Assembly (NCBI GenBank): GCA_012798155.1 | Contig: JAAZNR010000891.1 | Span: forward strand, 1 to 8,373 | Origin: Thermogutta sp. | GTDB taxonomy: Bacteria; Planctomycetota; Planctomycetia; Pirellulales; Thermoguttaceae | Direction: 5' to 3' | Length of the DNA stretch: 8,373 nucleotides | Part shown: piece after piece, positions 1 through 5,902 of the stretch | How the letters are laid out: every line of letters begins with the position of its first letter | Position numbering within the stretch: the first letter of the stretch is position 1 | Position numbers and translations under genes: made by a program | Notes under the pieces: model-generated | Database searches by the model: none | Told to the model about the DNA's origin: nothing | Seen by the model: only the letters and a program-made list of their open reading frames with translations

Positions 1-59
1 AAACTCATGAAGCCGACAGCGCCGATCAAGAGGGAAAACGCCAAGGCGGCCGAAGGCAT
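1..59 (-). CDS. Possible 5' end of an exported or membrane protein, cut by window edge
   Basis: On the minus strand an ATG at 59 opens a frame that stays open to the window edge and reads MPSAALAFSLLIGAVGFMS. This is a short hydrophobic run typical of a signal peptide or first membrane helix. The same frame is open further upstream, and a GTG at 86-84 would add nine residues (MWIPRFSGA) ahead of it. Neither start has a convincing ribosome binding site; the nearest purine-rich stretch is GCGGGG just before the ATG. Only about 19 codons are visible, so no family can be assigned. If real, the gene would be divergent from the M16 genes, with 60-507 between them. A chance open frame is equally possible. 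Confidence 0.25.
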   Translation of the reverse strand, partial: MPSAALAFSLLIGAVGFMS

Positions 60-186
60 GGCCCCGCTAAACCGGGGAATCCACACGCTAGGAGTCTGTC
101 CGAGAATTGCCGATTTTGTCCACATCTTGCGGTTAAATGCGGGTTGATCACAACATCTTGTGGTCCGTTCGAATTCTCGCACAAAC

Positions 187-202
187 TCCCAAAGCTTTGG
201 GA
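187..202. repeat. Perfect 16-bp palindrome
   Basis: TCCCAAAGCTTTGGGA equals its own reverse complement over all 16 positions. The symmetry stops at the next base pair (C186, C203). It lies in non-coding DNA upstream of the first mobile element. Perfect dyads of this size can be operators for dimeric regulators, but no regulator gene is nearby, so a role is inference. Confidence 0.45.
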
Positions 203-338
203 CAGCTTGATTTTGCGATCAGCCCACGTGCGACCTTGTGACCACGTCCCGGCGGATTCCGCAAAAACGGCCCTATCGCCAATCCTCATTTATAGCTGCG
301 ACAAAGCACCAAGCTTAAAGCTTCATCTTACCTGCCGC

Positions 339-375
339 CCATCGAGGCTTCAAGAGAGTCCATCGAGGCTTCAAG
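339..375. repeat. Two direct copies of a 16-bp sequence, period 21
   Basis: CCATCGAGGCTTCAAG occurs at 339-354 and again at 360-375, separated by AGAGT. The period of 21 is a multiple of three, so on the minus strand it reads as a repeated peptide (SLEASMD, SLEASMG). However, the frame containing it runs on into the mobile element and is not a believable gene. It may be a short tandem duplication or paired binding sites. Confidence 0.6.
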
Positions 376-499
376 CGAGGTAGTGCCGACATCCACGAAG
401 CAATCAGGAGCCGTGGGCGTGGTCGCAATCGGCTTGTCATAGTCGGATGGACTCCCAGGGATCCTATGGCCGCGTCGCAACCGGCCTGTCCCATGCTTA

Positions 500-507
500 C
501 TGCCCGT
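500..507. repeat. Left target-site duplication of mobile element copy A
   Basis: CTGCCCGT immediately precedes the left terminal inverted repeat at 508. The identical octamer directly follows the right terminal repeat, at 824-831. An exact 8-bp duplication abutting matched inverted ends is the standard scar of cut-and-paste insertion. Confidence 0.85.
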
Positions 508-823
508 GTAGCCGTTCACGAGGACTGTGTTCATGCTTGCGATGAAGGCGGCGACAATGGGACTGCCGCCTTTGGGAGTGAATGGGCGGATTCGTTTTTC
601 GGCTCCCAGCGGCCCAGGGACGGCTACGCGGAATGAAAAGCTGGAAACGCAGAGAACGCAGGCGGGAATGAAAGGATGGAAACGCAGAGAACGCGGAGAA
701 CGCGGAGTTCGGGCTACCAATTCTTCGTTCTCCTTCTGCCTTCTCCTCGCCCTCTGCGTTTCAAAAACAGCCTCTGCGCCTCCACGTTCCGATGAGAGAC
801 CGGGCAGGGGCGTGAACGGCTAC
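508..823. mobile_element. MITE-like non-autonomous element, copy A (316 bp)
   Basis: The ends are perfect 13-bp inverted repeats, GTAGCCGTTCACG at 508-520 and its complement at 811-823, flanked by an exact 8-bp target duplication. A second copy lies at 7432-7801 in the same orientation. The first 63 bases of both copies align without gaps and share ATGGGACTGCCGCC at their end. Inside are two 35-bp-spaced purine-rich units (starting at 641 and 676), then a pyrimidine-rich arm (about 730-762) that can pair back onto them. There is no transposase or other believable gene; the frames crossing it are low-complexity readings of the repeats. An 8-bp duplication and ends starting GTAG here, GTAA in the other copy, resemble the IS66 family (typically GTAA ends, 8-bp duplications). 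That assignment is inferred. Confidence 0.82.
678..762. repeat. Imperfect long hairpin inside element copy A
   Basis: The purine-rich left arm (678-707, GAAACGCAGAG followed by CGCGGAG units) is roughly complementary to the pyrimidine-rich right arm (730-762, CTCCTTCT through CTCTGCGTTTC). The spacer is about 22 bases and contains TTCGGGCTACCAATTC. The outer 11 bases, GAAACGCAGAG against CTCTGCGTTTC, pair perfectly. The segment 705-766 matches 7680-7741 of the other copy at 58 of 62 positions, so this is the best conserved part of the element. Confidence 0.65.
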
Positions 824-831
824 CTGCCCGT
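824..831. repeat. Right target-site duplication of mobile element copy A
   Basis: CTGCCCGT directly follows the right terminal inverted repeat and is identical to the octamer at 500-507. The sequence beyond it, CCGTTTACAGACC (828-840), also resembles the left end of copy B (CCGTTTACAGGGACC). This could mean the element landed beside an older element end, or could be chance. Confidence 0.85.
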
Positions 832-977
832 TTACAGACCCGCGAGCGGGCCGTATTCTGAAAGTTCGGCCTGTTTCACCCTTTGGGATCGCCGAGCGTC
901 GATCCGGCACCTGGTGCTACCCCATAGTTATCAGTTCGGAAGTTACCGATTCGGAATCATTTCGGAGAAGGAGTTCG
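832..977 (+). other. Leader region upstream of the M16 gene pair
   Basis: This 146-base non-coding stretch lies between the mobile element and the first M16 start. It contains a small dyad, CCCG (839-842) with CGGG (847-850). The hexamer TTCGGA occurs three times (935, 950, 961), with a near copy TTCGGT at 974. No convincing promoter hexamers were found; any promoter for the M16 pair would lie here or inside the element. Confidence 0.4.
963..972 (+). promoter_or_regulatory. Ribosome binding site for the first M16 gene
   Basis: GGAGAAGGAG lies five bases before the GTG at 978. It supports that GTG as the start rather than any frame running in from the mobile element. Confidence 0.7.
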
Positions 978-2249
978 GTGATTTCCTTACCCGATCGCGG
1001 CACGTTCGTTCATCGCTATCCGAACGGATTGGTCCTGCTGGGGGAGCCGATGCCTTGGGCGGAGTCGGCGGCGTTTACGATCGCCGTGCCCGCCGGCAGC
1101 GGCTGGGATCCCGCCGACCGTTCCGGTCTGGCTTCGGTCACCTGCGAGATGTGCCTGCGGGGAGCCGGGGAGCGGGACAATCGCCGTTTCATCAGCGACC
1201 TGGAGTCCTTGGGGGTGGAGTGGAGCGAGTCCGTCAGCGCGTTCCACATCCGTTTCAGCGGTGCTTGCGCGGCCGACGTTCTTCCGCAGGCACTGGAAGT
1301 CTTTGCGGACGTTCTTCGCCGCCCGCGACTACCCAAAGACGAATTGGAGAACGCCCGCCAGGGTCTGTTGCAGGACATTCTTTCCGTAGAGGACGACCCG
1401 GCGGATTTGGCGCGGCGGGAACTGCGGAGACGGTTTTTCCCCATACCCTTCAACCGCCCGAACGAGGGCGAGGCGGATCATGTTCGCGCCGTTACGTGGG
1501 CGGAAGTGCGAGAGCATTACGAGCGGCATTTCCGGCCCAATGGTACGATCCTGGGAGTCGCGGGCAAGTTCGATTGGGAGCGACTTCGCGGTCATGTGGG
1601 CGATTTGCTCGCCGATTGGCCGAGCCGCGAGCCGCCTGCCGTGGTCGAGACGCCGCGAAGCGCGGTGGTCGCGCACGTCGATTATCCGTCGCAGCAGACG
1701 CACATCGCGGTGGCTTATCCCAGCGTCCCCTACGATCACCCGCAGTATTTCGAGGCCGTCGGCACGGTCGGAGTTCTGAGCGGCGGAATGAGCGCCCGAT
1801 TGCTCACGGAAATCCGCGACAAGAGGGGGCTTTGCTACAGCGTCCATGCGTCGCACCGCGTTCGCCCCAATATGGGGGCCGTCCTTTGTTACTCCGGAAC
1901 CACGGCGGAACGCGCTCAGGAAACGCTGAACGTCTTGCTGCGGGAGCTGATGCGGCTCAAGGAAGGCGTCCTCGAGGAGGAGTTGGATCGCCTCAAGTCG
2001 CAGTATCGAACCGGCTTGGTGATGCACCAGGAATCCAGCGCGGCGCGGAGCGCGGCGGTGGTGACCGACTGGCACTTGCTGGGGCGAACGCGTCCCCTGG
2101 CCGAGATCGATCAACGCGTTCGCGAATTGACGACGACCGCCCTCAATCGGTTCCTGCAAGAGAACCCCCCCCAGTCCTTTACCATCGTAACGGTCGGACC
2201 GCAGCCTTTGGAGGTGCCGCGTGACGTGCTTGAAGCACACGCTACCTAA
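978..2249 (+). CDS. M16 family peptidase-like subunit lacking the zinc motif
   Basis: The 423-residue protein has the two-lobe architecture of bacterial M16B peptidases. The N-terminal lobe opens with the family pattern YPNGLVLLGE (residues 14-23). The second lobe carries LLTEIRDKRGLCYS (275-288), the conserved Arg/Tyr element that binds substrate. The zinc motif HxxEH expected after GLA (50-52) is replaced by SVTCE (53-57), so all three residues are lost and no catalytic zinc can be held here. The start is a GTG behind a strong ribosome binding site. The gene overlaps the next M16 gene by 29 bases. In characterised bacterial pairs one subunit supplies zinc and the other Arg/Tyr, and this would be the Arg/Tyr subunit. 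No signal peptide is seen, so it is probably cytoplasmic. An eight-C run (2165-2172) lies near the 3' end. Family confidence is high; substrate unknown. Confidence 0.9.
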   Translation: MISLPDRGTFVHRYPNGLVLLGEPMPWAESAAFTIAVPAGSGWDPADRSGLASVTCEMCLRGAGERDNRRFISDLESLGVEWSESVSAFHIRFSGACAADVLPQALEVFADVLRRPRLPKDELENARQGLLQDILSVEDDPADLARRELRRRFFPIPFNRPNEGEADHVRAVTWAEVREHYERHFRPNGTILGVAGKFDWERLRGHVGDLLADWPSREPPAVVETPRSAVVAHVDYPSQQTHIAVAYPSVPYDHPQYFEAVGTVGVLSGGMSARLLTEIRDKRGLCYSVHASHRVRPNMGAVLCYSGTTAERAQETLNVLLRELMRLKEGVLEEELDRLKSQYRTGLVMHQESSAARSAAVVTDWHLLGRTRPLAEIDQRVRELTTTALNRFLQENPPQSFTIVTVGPQPLEVPRDVLEAHAT

Positions 2250-3450
2250 CGGTTTGCAACTGATCGCCGAGTGCTATTCCGACGCCTACACCCTGGGAAT
2301 CGGCTTTTTCGTCCGCGCAGGTTCGCGTGACGAACCCGCCGAGCTTGCGGGCGTGAGCCATTTCCTGGAGCACATGGCGTTCAAGGGCACGCCGACGATG
2401 ACGGCGGAAGAGGTCAATCTGGCATTCGATCGCATTGGGGCCGCCTACAACGCCTTCACCGGCGAAGACGCAACCGTTTATTTCGCCGCGGTCTTGCCCG
2501 AGTTCCAAGAGGCCGCATGCCGCCTGCTGGCGGAGCTGATGCGGCCGGTCTTTCCGCCGGATGAGTTCGACCGCGAAAAGCAGGTGATTTTGGAGGAGAT
2601 ACGCATGTATCTCGACGAGCCGCCTTTCGGCGCCGACGACCTGTGCCGCGCCAAGTTCTTCGCCGGGCATCCCCTGGGACGTAGCGTGCTTGGCTCGACG
2701 GCGAGCGTGGAGGCGATCGGCGTAGAGCAAATGCGGGCGTATCATCGGCGGCGATACGCACCGAACAATATGGTGCTGGCCGCGGCGGGTCGTGTCGATT
2801 TCGACGCCCTCGTGCGGCAGGCCGAGGCCTTTTGCGGCGGGTGGGAGTCATGGGATGAGGATCGCATGCTGCATCCGCTGGAACCGGCCTACGGTTTTCA
2901 CCTTTCCCCCAAGCCGTCGGCGTCGCACGAGTATTTGATCCAAATGTCGGAGGGGCCGTCCGGATACAGCAAGGAGCGGTTCGCGGCTCAGCTCTTGGCG
3001 GCCGTCGTGGGAGATGACTCCGGGAGCCGGTTGTTCTGGGAGTTCGTGGACTCCGGGCTGGCTGACTCGGCCTCGCTGGCCTTTTCCGAGCACGAGGATG
3101 CCGGCGTATTCACGCTAACGCTGAGCTGTGCCGAGGAATTGTTTTCCGACAATCTGGAACGATTGCGGAAACTGATCCGCGGGTTGGAAACCGACGGCAT
3201 TACCGAAGAGGAATTACAGCGTGCCAAACGCAAGATCTTCACGCGGACCGTGTTGGCCGGTGAGCGCCCGCGGAATCGTTTGTTCAGCCTGGGGTTGGAG
3301 TGGCTCCTCTTTCAGTCCTACCAAAGCGTGCAGGAAAAGCTTAGATTAGTGGAGGCGGTGACGCTGGAGGACGTGAATCGTCTGATTCAGCGCTACCCGC
3401 TGTCGTGTCATGCGACCGTGGCCGCCGGATCGTGGGAGGCTATCCAGTGA
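2221..3450 (+). CDS. Zinc-dependent M16 family peptidase, catalytic subunit
   Basis: The 409-residue protein is an M16B (pitrilysin/processing-peptidase type) metallopeptidase. It opens with LPNGLQLIAE (8-17). The inverted zinc motif is HFLEH (47-51, in GVSHFLEHMAFKGT), and the downstream glutamate ligand is probably E126 in VILEEIRMYLDEP. The second lobe has the SRLFWEF segment (269-275), but the Arg/Tyr element has degenerated: the expected KRGLAYS reads DSGLADS (277-283), so the Arg and Tyr are replaced by Ser and Asp. This is the mirror image of the upstream gene's defect and suggests the two proteins form one active heterodimer. The GTG start at 2221 has GGAGG at 2210-2214, six bases upstream, inside the preceding gene, so translation is likely coupled. 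No signal peptide is seen. The physiological substrate cannot be told from sequence. Confidence 0.93.
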   Translation: MTCLKHTLPNGLQLIAECYSDAYTLGIGFFVRAGSRDEPAELAGVSHFLEHMAFKGTPTMTAEEVNLAFDRIGAAYNAFTGEDATVYFAAVLPEFQEAACRLLAELMRPVFPPDEFDREKQVILEEIRMYLDEPPFGADDLCRAKFFAGHPLGRSVLGSTASVEAIGVEQMRAYHRRRYAPNNMVLAAAGRVDFDALVRQAEAFCGGWESWDEDRMLHPLEPAYGFHLSPKPSASHEYLIQMSEGPSGYSKERFAAQLLAAVVGDDSGSRLFWEFVDSGLADSASLAFSEHEDAGVFTLTLSCAEELFSDNLERLRKLIRGLETDGITEEELQRAKRKIFTRTVLAGERPRNRLFSLGLEWLLFQSYQSVQEKLRLVEAVTLEDVNRLIQRYPLSCHATVAAGSWEAIQ

Positions 3451-3577
3451 AATGTCCGCGGCCGCCTGCGAAGGAGAACGGATAAGAATCGTCGATGTCT
3501 GAGGGGTTCACCTCGCGCGCCGTCGGTTTCCCATCGCGCGGCCGCGTGTTCTTGCATCGTCTTGGAAGGGGTTTTTC
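3451..3577 (+). other. Short spacer between the M16 pair and the sulfatase
   Basis: There is no gene in these 127 bases. CGCGGCCGC appears near both ends, once within a perfect 10-bp palindrome CGCGGCCGCG (3537-3546). No hairpin followed by a T-run is present, so I do not call a terminator. The sulfatase ribosome binding site GGAAGGGG (3564-3571) sits six bases before its ATG. Confidence 0.5.
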
Positions 3578-5236
3578 ATGCCTGCCGATCAATGGATTCC
3601 AAAGTCTCGGTTTCGCGGCGGCCTGGCATACGGGATCATGGCCTTGGCCGGGCTTGGAATGATCCTTCTCCCCCGGCTGACGCCCGCCTTCGCCGCTGAA
3701 GGCCCCCGTCCGCCCAACGTGGTTGTCATTCTCGCCGATGACATGGGTTACTCGGATTTGGGATGCCACGGCGGGGAAATCCGGACGCCGAACCTGGATC
3801 GCTTGGCCGAACGCGGCTTGAGATTCACGCAGTGCTATAACTCGGCGCGGTGCTGGCCGTCCCGAGCGGCGATCATGACGGGATATTATGCCCAGCAGGT
3901 CCGTCGGGATACGGTTCCGGGGGTGCCCCGGACAGGCGGCCAAGGCGTCCGCCCGGCGTGGGCCCCGTTGTTGCCGGAGCTGCTGCGAAGCAAGGATTAC
4001 CGCAACTATCATTCCGGGAAATGGCATATCGACAAGCAGCCTCTGCTTTGCGGCTTCGATCACAGCTACAAATTGGACGATCACGATCGGTTTTTTAGGC
4101 CCAAGCGGCACGATCTGGACGGGCGACCGCTGCCGCAGCCGGGTGAGACCGACGGTTTTTACGTGACGGACGCGATCGCCCGGCACGCGGTGGAAATGCT
4201 GCAAGAGCACCGTCGGGACCACGGCGACCGACCGTTTTTCCTCTATTTGTGTTTCACCTCGCCCCATTTCCCGCTGCAGGCTCCGGAGGAGGTCATCGCG
4301 CGGTACCGTGATGTCTATAAACAGGGTTGGAATCGCATCCAAGAGGCCCGCGGGCGACGGCTGTTGGAATTGGGGTTGGTCTCCAACCCTCCGCCCGCTA
4401 TGGAATTGCAGGTAGGACCGCCGTACTTCTTCCCCGACGCCTTCGAGAAATTGGGGCCGGCGGAAGTCGCGAAGCCGCTTCCCTGGGATGAGTTGACGCC
4501 GGAACAGCAGGCGTTTCAGGCGGCCAAAATGGCCGTTCACGCGGCCATGGTCGACCGCATGGATCAGAATGTCGGCCGGGTCTTTTCGCAGTTGCAGGAA
4601 ATGGGGGCTTGGGAGGATACGTTGATCCTCTTTGCCTCCGACAACGGGGCCAGCGCGGAGATCATGGTGCGCGGCGACGGGCATGATCCCAATGCGCCCC
4701 CGGGCAGCGGCAAGACGTTCCTCTGTTTGGGTCCGGGGTGGTCGAGCGCCGCGAATACGCCGTTTCGGCGGCACAAGACCTGGGTCCACGAGGGCGGTAT
4801 TTCGACGCCCCTGATCGCGCATTGGCCGCGCGGGATTTCGGCCGGCGGTGAGTTGCGGCACACGCCCGTTCACTTCATCGACGTCGTTCCCACGGTCCTG
4901 GAATTGGCCGGCCTCGACCCGCCGAAGGAATGGGGGGGCGTGGCTCGCCCGCCGATGCCCGGCAAGAGCCTCCTGCCCTTGTTCGCGAAAGACGGGACGG
5001 TCGATCACGACTATCTCTGGTGGTTGCACGAGGGCAACCGTGCGATCCGCGTGGGAGACTGGAAGCTGGTCGCCGCGCGTGATGAGCCGTGGGAATTGTA
5101 CAACTTGCGCGAGGACCGAGGCGAGTCGCGTAATCTGATCGAAGAGCATCCCGATCGGGCGGCCCGGCTACAGTCTCTGTGGGAGGAAGCCTGGGATCGG
5201 ATTCAGGCCGATGCGAAGAGCGACTTGAAGCAGTAA
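3578..5236 (+). CDS. Exported Cys-type sulfatase (arylsulfatase family)
   Basis: This 552-residue type I sulfatase would hydrolyse a sulfate ester, probably on a polysaccharide or other organic sulfate outside the cytoplasm. The N-terminus has a basic stretch and a hydrophobic core (about 15-38) ending in the signal peptidase I-like site AFA/AEG near residue 39, so Sec export is likely. Family motifs appear in order: NVVVILADDMGYSD with metal ligands D54 and D55; C92-W-P-S-R, where C92 is converted to formylglycine; GKWH (147-150); SPHFP with H230; SDNG with D355 and N356; and K400 within FRRHK. The C-terminal DWKLVAARDEPWELYNLRED is typical. A maturation enzyme (FGE or anSME) must be encoded elsewhere. 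The ATG at 3578 has a good ribosome binding site and gives a complete signal peptide. A G7 run lies at 4932-4938. The specific substrate cannot be assigned; such sulfatases are very numerous in planctomycetes. Confidence 0.94.
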   Translation: MPADQWIPKSRFRGGLAYGIMALAGLGMILLPRLTPAFAAEGPRPPNVVVILADDMGYSDLGCHGGEIRTPNLDRLAERGLRFTQCYNSARCWPSRAAIMTGYYAQQVRRDTVPGVPRTGGQGVRPAWAPLLPELLRSKDYRNYHSGKWHIDKQPLLCGFDHSYKLDDHDRFFRPKRHDLDGRPLPQPGETDGFYVTDAIARHAVEMLQEHRRDHGDRPFFLYLCFTSPHFPLQAPEEVIARYRDVYKQGWNRIQEARGRRLLELGLVSNPPPAMELQVGPPYFFPDAFEKLGPAEVAKPLPWDELTPEQQAFQAAKMAVHAAMVDRMDQNVGRVFSQLQEMGAWEDTLILFASDNGASAEIMVRGDGHDPNAPPGSGKTFLCLGPGWSSAANTPFRRHKTWVHEGGISTPLIAHWPRGISAGGELRHTPVHFIDVVPTVLELAGLDPPKEWGGVARPPMPGKSLLPLFAKDGTVDHDYLWWLHEGNRAIRVGDWKLVAARDEPWELYNLREDRGESRNLIEEHPDRAARLQSLWEEAWDRIQADAKSDLKQ

Positions 5237-5346
5237 CGGTCGTCCCGCGCGTTCGGGCGGAAAGGGCGGCGGAGAGGGACGCTGCCCGTGCGGGGACGAA
5301 CCGTCGGCCTGGCCTGCGAGCTCGCCGCCGCGCCTCGAGTACATTC

Positions 5347-5352
5347 GGAGGA
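5347..5352 (+). promoter_or_regulatory. Ribosome binding site that fixes the hslV start
   Basis: GGAGGA lies seven bases before the GTG at 5360. An in-frame GTG at 5288 would lengthen HslV by 24 residues unlike anything in the family. The 5360 start instead gives MEWRRTTV, with a five-residue propeptide ahead of the catalytic Thr. Confidence 0.75.
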
Positions 5353-5359
5353 TCGTACC

Positions 5360-5902
5360 GTGGAGTGGAGAAGAACCACCGTTCTTACCGTTCGCCTCAA
5401 CGGCGCGGTAGCGCTGGGCGCCGACGGCCAGGTCACTTTCGGTAACACGATCCTGAAGCCGGATGCCGCGAAGATTCGCCGGTTGGCCGAGGGCAAGGTG
5501 CTTGCCGGGTTCGCCGGCGCCACCGCCGACGCCTTTTCGCTTTTGGAACGCTTCGAGGCGAAGCTGAAGGACCATCCCAACAATCTGCCGCGGGCGGCCA
5601 CGGAATTGGCCAAGGAATGGCGAACCGATCGCGTGCTGCGGCGATTGGAGGCGATGTTGATCGCGGTGGACGCCAAATACACGCTGCTGATTTCGGGGAC
5701 GGGCGACGTGCTGCAACCCTCGGACGGGGTGCTGGGAATCGGTTCCGGGGGACCGTACGCCCTGGCGGCGGCCAAGGCGCTGCTTCGCAACACGTCCCTG
5801 TCCGCCAAGGAGATCGTACGGCAGGCGTTGACGATCGCCGCCGAGATCGACGTTTACACCAACGCACAGATTCAGGTAGAGGAGCTTCCGTGCCTTCCTT
5901 GA
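5360..5902 (+). CDS. hslV: ATP-dependent protease peptidase subunit HslV (ClpQ)
   Basis: The 180-residue proteasome-beta-like threonine peptidase forms the double-ring core degraded substrates enter after unfolding by HslU. The start [12 protein letters not shown] implies removal of MEWRR to expose T6 as the nucleophile (Thr1 of the mature enzyme). Short propeptides ahead of the TT pair are known in HslV outside the enterobacteria. Further family features are [11 protein letters not shown] with D22 (mature D17), K38 (mature K33), [13 protein letters not shown] (47-59), [19 protein letters not shown] (82-100) and IGSGGPYA with S129 (mature S124). The length matches the family (about 174-180). 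The TGA overlaps the hslU start by 13 bases, so the two are co-transcribed and probably translationally coupled. The 123-base gap after the sulfatase shows no clear promoter or terminator. Confidence 0.96.
   Translation: MEWRRTTVLTVRLNGAVALGADGQVTFGNTILKPDAAKIRRLAEGKVLAGFAGATADAFSLLERFEAKLKDHPNNLPRAATELAKEWRTDRVLRRLEAMLIAVDAKYTLLISGTGDVLQPSDGVLGIGSGGPYALAAAKALLRNTSLSAKEIVRQALTIAAEIDVYTNAQIQVEELPCLP
5878..5884 (+). promoter_or_regulatory. Ribosome binding site for hslU inside hslV
   Basis: AGAGGAG lies five bases before the GTG at 5890 and within the last codons of hslV. It supports the start [10 protein letters not shown] over the long upstream extension of the same frame. Confidence 0.7.

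Larger units (their letters stand above)
60..507. other. Intergenic region without a convincing gene
   Basis: About 450 bases where the open frames on both strands are short, have no clear ribosome binding site and resemble no family I recognise. The base composition is visibly less GC-rich around 110-330 than in the neighbouring genes. It contains a short hairpin (CCCCG at 62-66 with CGGGG at 73-77), a small inverted repeat CACAA/TTGTG (149-153 and 158-162), a 16-bp palindrome (187-202), two HindIII-type AAGCTT motifs (311-323) and a direct repeat (339-375). It could be a promoter-containing divergent spacer or the remains of decayed DNA. I cannot name a promoter with confidence. Confidence 0.5.

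Noticed and set aside
328..720. Minus-strand frame across the left element (and its counterpart at 7411-7770)
   Set aside because: The similar peptides in both places come from the shared repeat. Neither has a ribosome binding site or domain.
527..2224. 565-codon plus-strand open frame
   Set aside because: It crosses the mobile element and then runs out of frame through the first M16 gene. Its translation is Arg/Gly-rich with no family resemblance, as expected of a shadow frame in GC-rich DNA.
3451..3577. Rho-independent terminator after the M16 pair
   Set aside because: GC-rich dyads are present but no stable hairpin is followed by a run of T.
3440..5149. 569-codon minus-strand open frame opposite the sulfatase
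   Set aside because: It is antisense to a sulfatase with all catalytic motifs and a signal peptide. The predicted product is Arg/Pro-rich and unrecognisable.
5288..5359. Earlier GTG start for hslV
   Set aside because: It would add 24 residues before the WRRTT segment, unlike the family. GGAGGA at 5347-5352 fits the start at 5360.
5617..5889. Upstream extension of hslU
   Set aside because: It overlaps hslV in another frame. The GTG at 5890 with AGAGGAG gives the standard HslU N-terminus.
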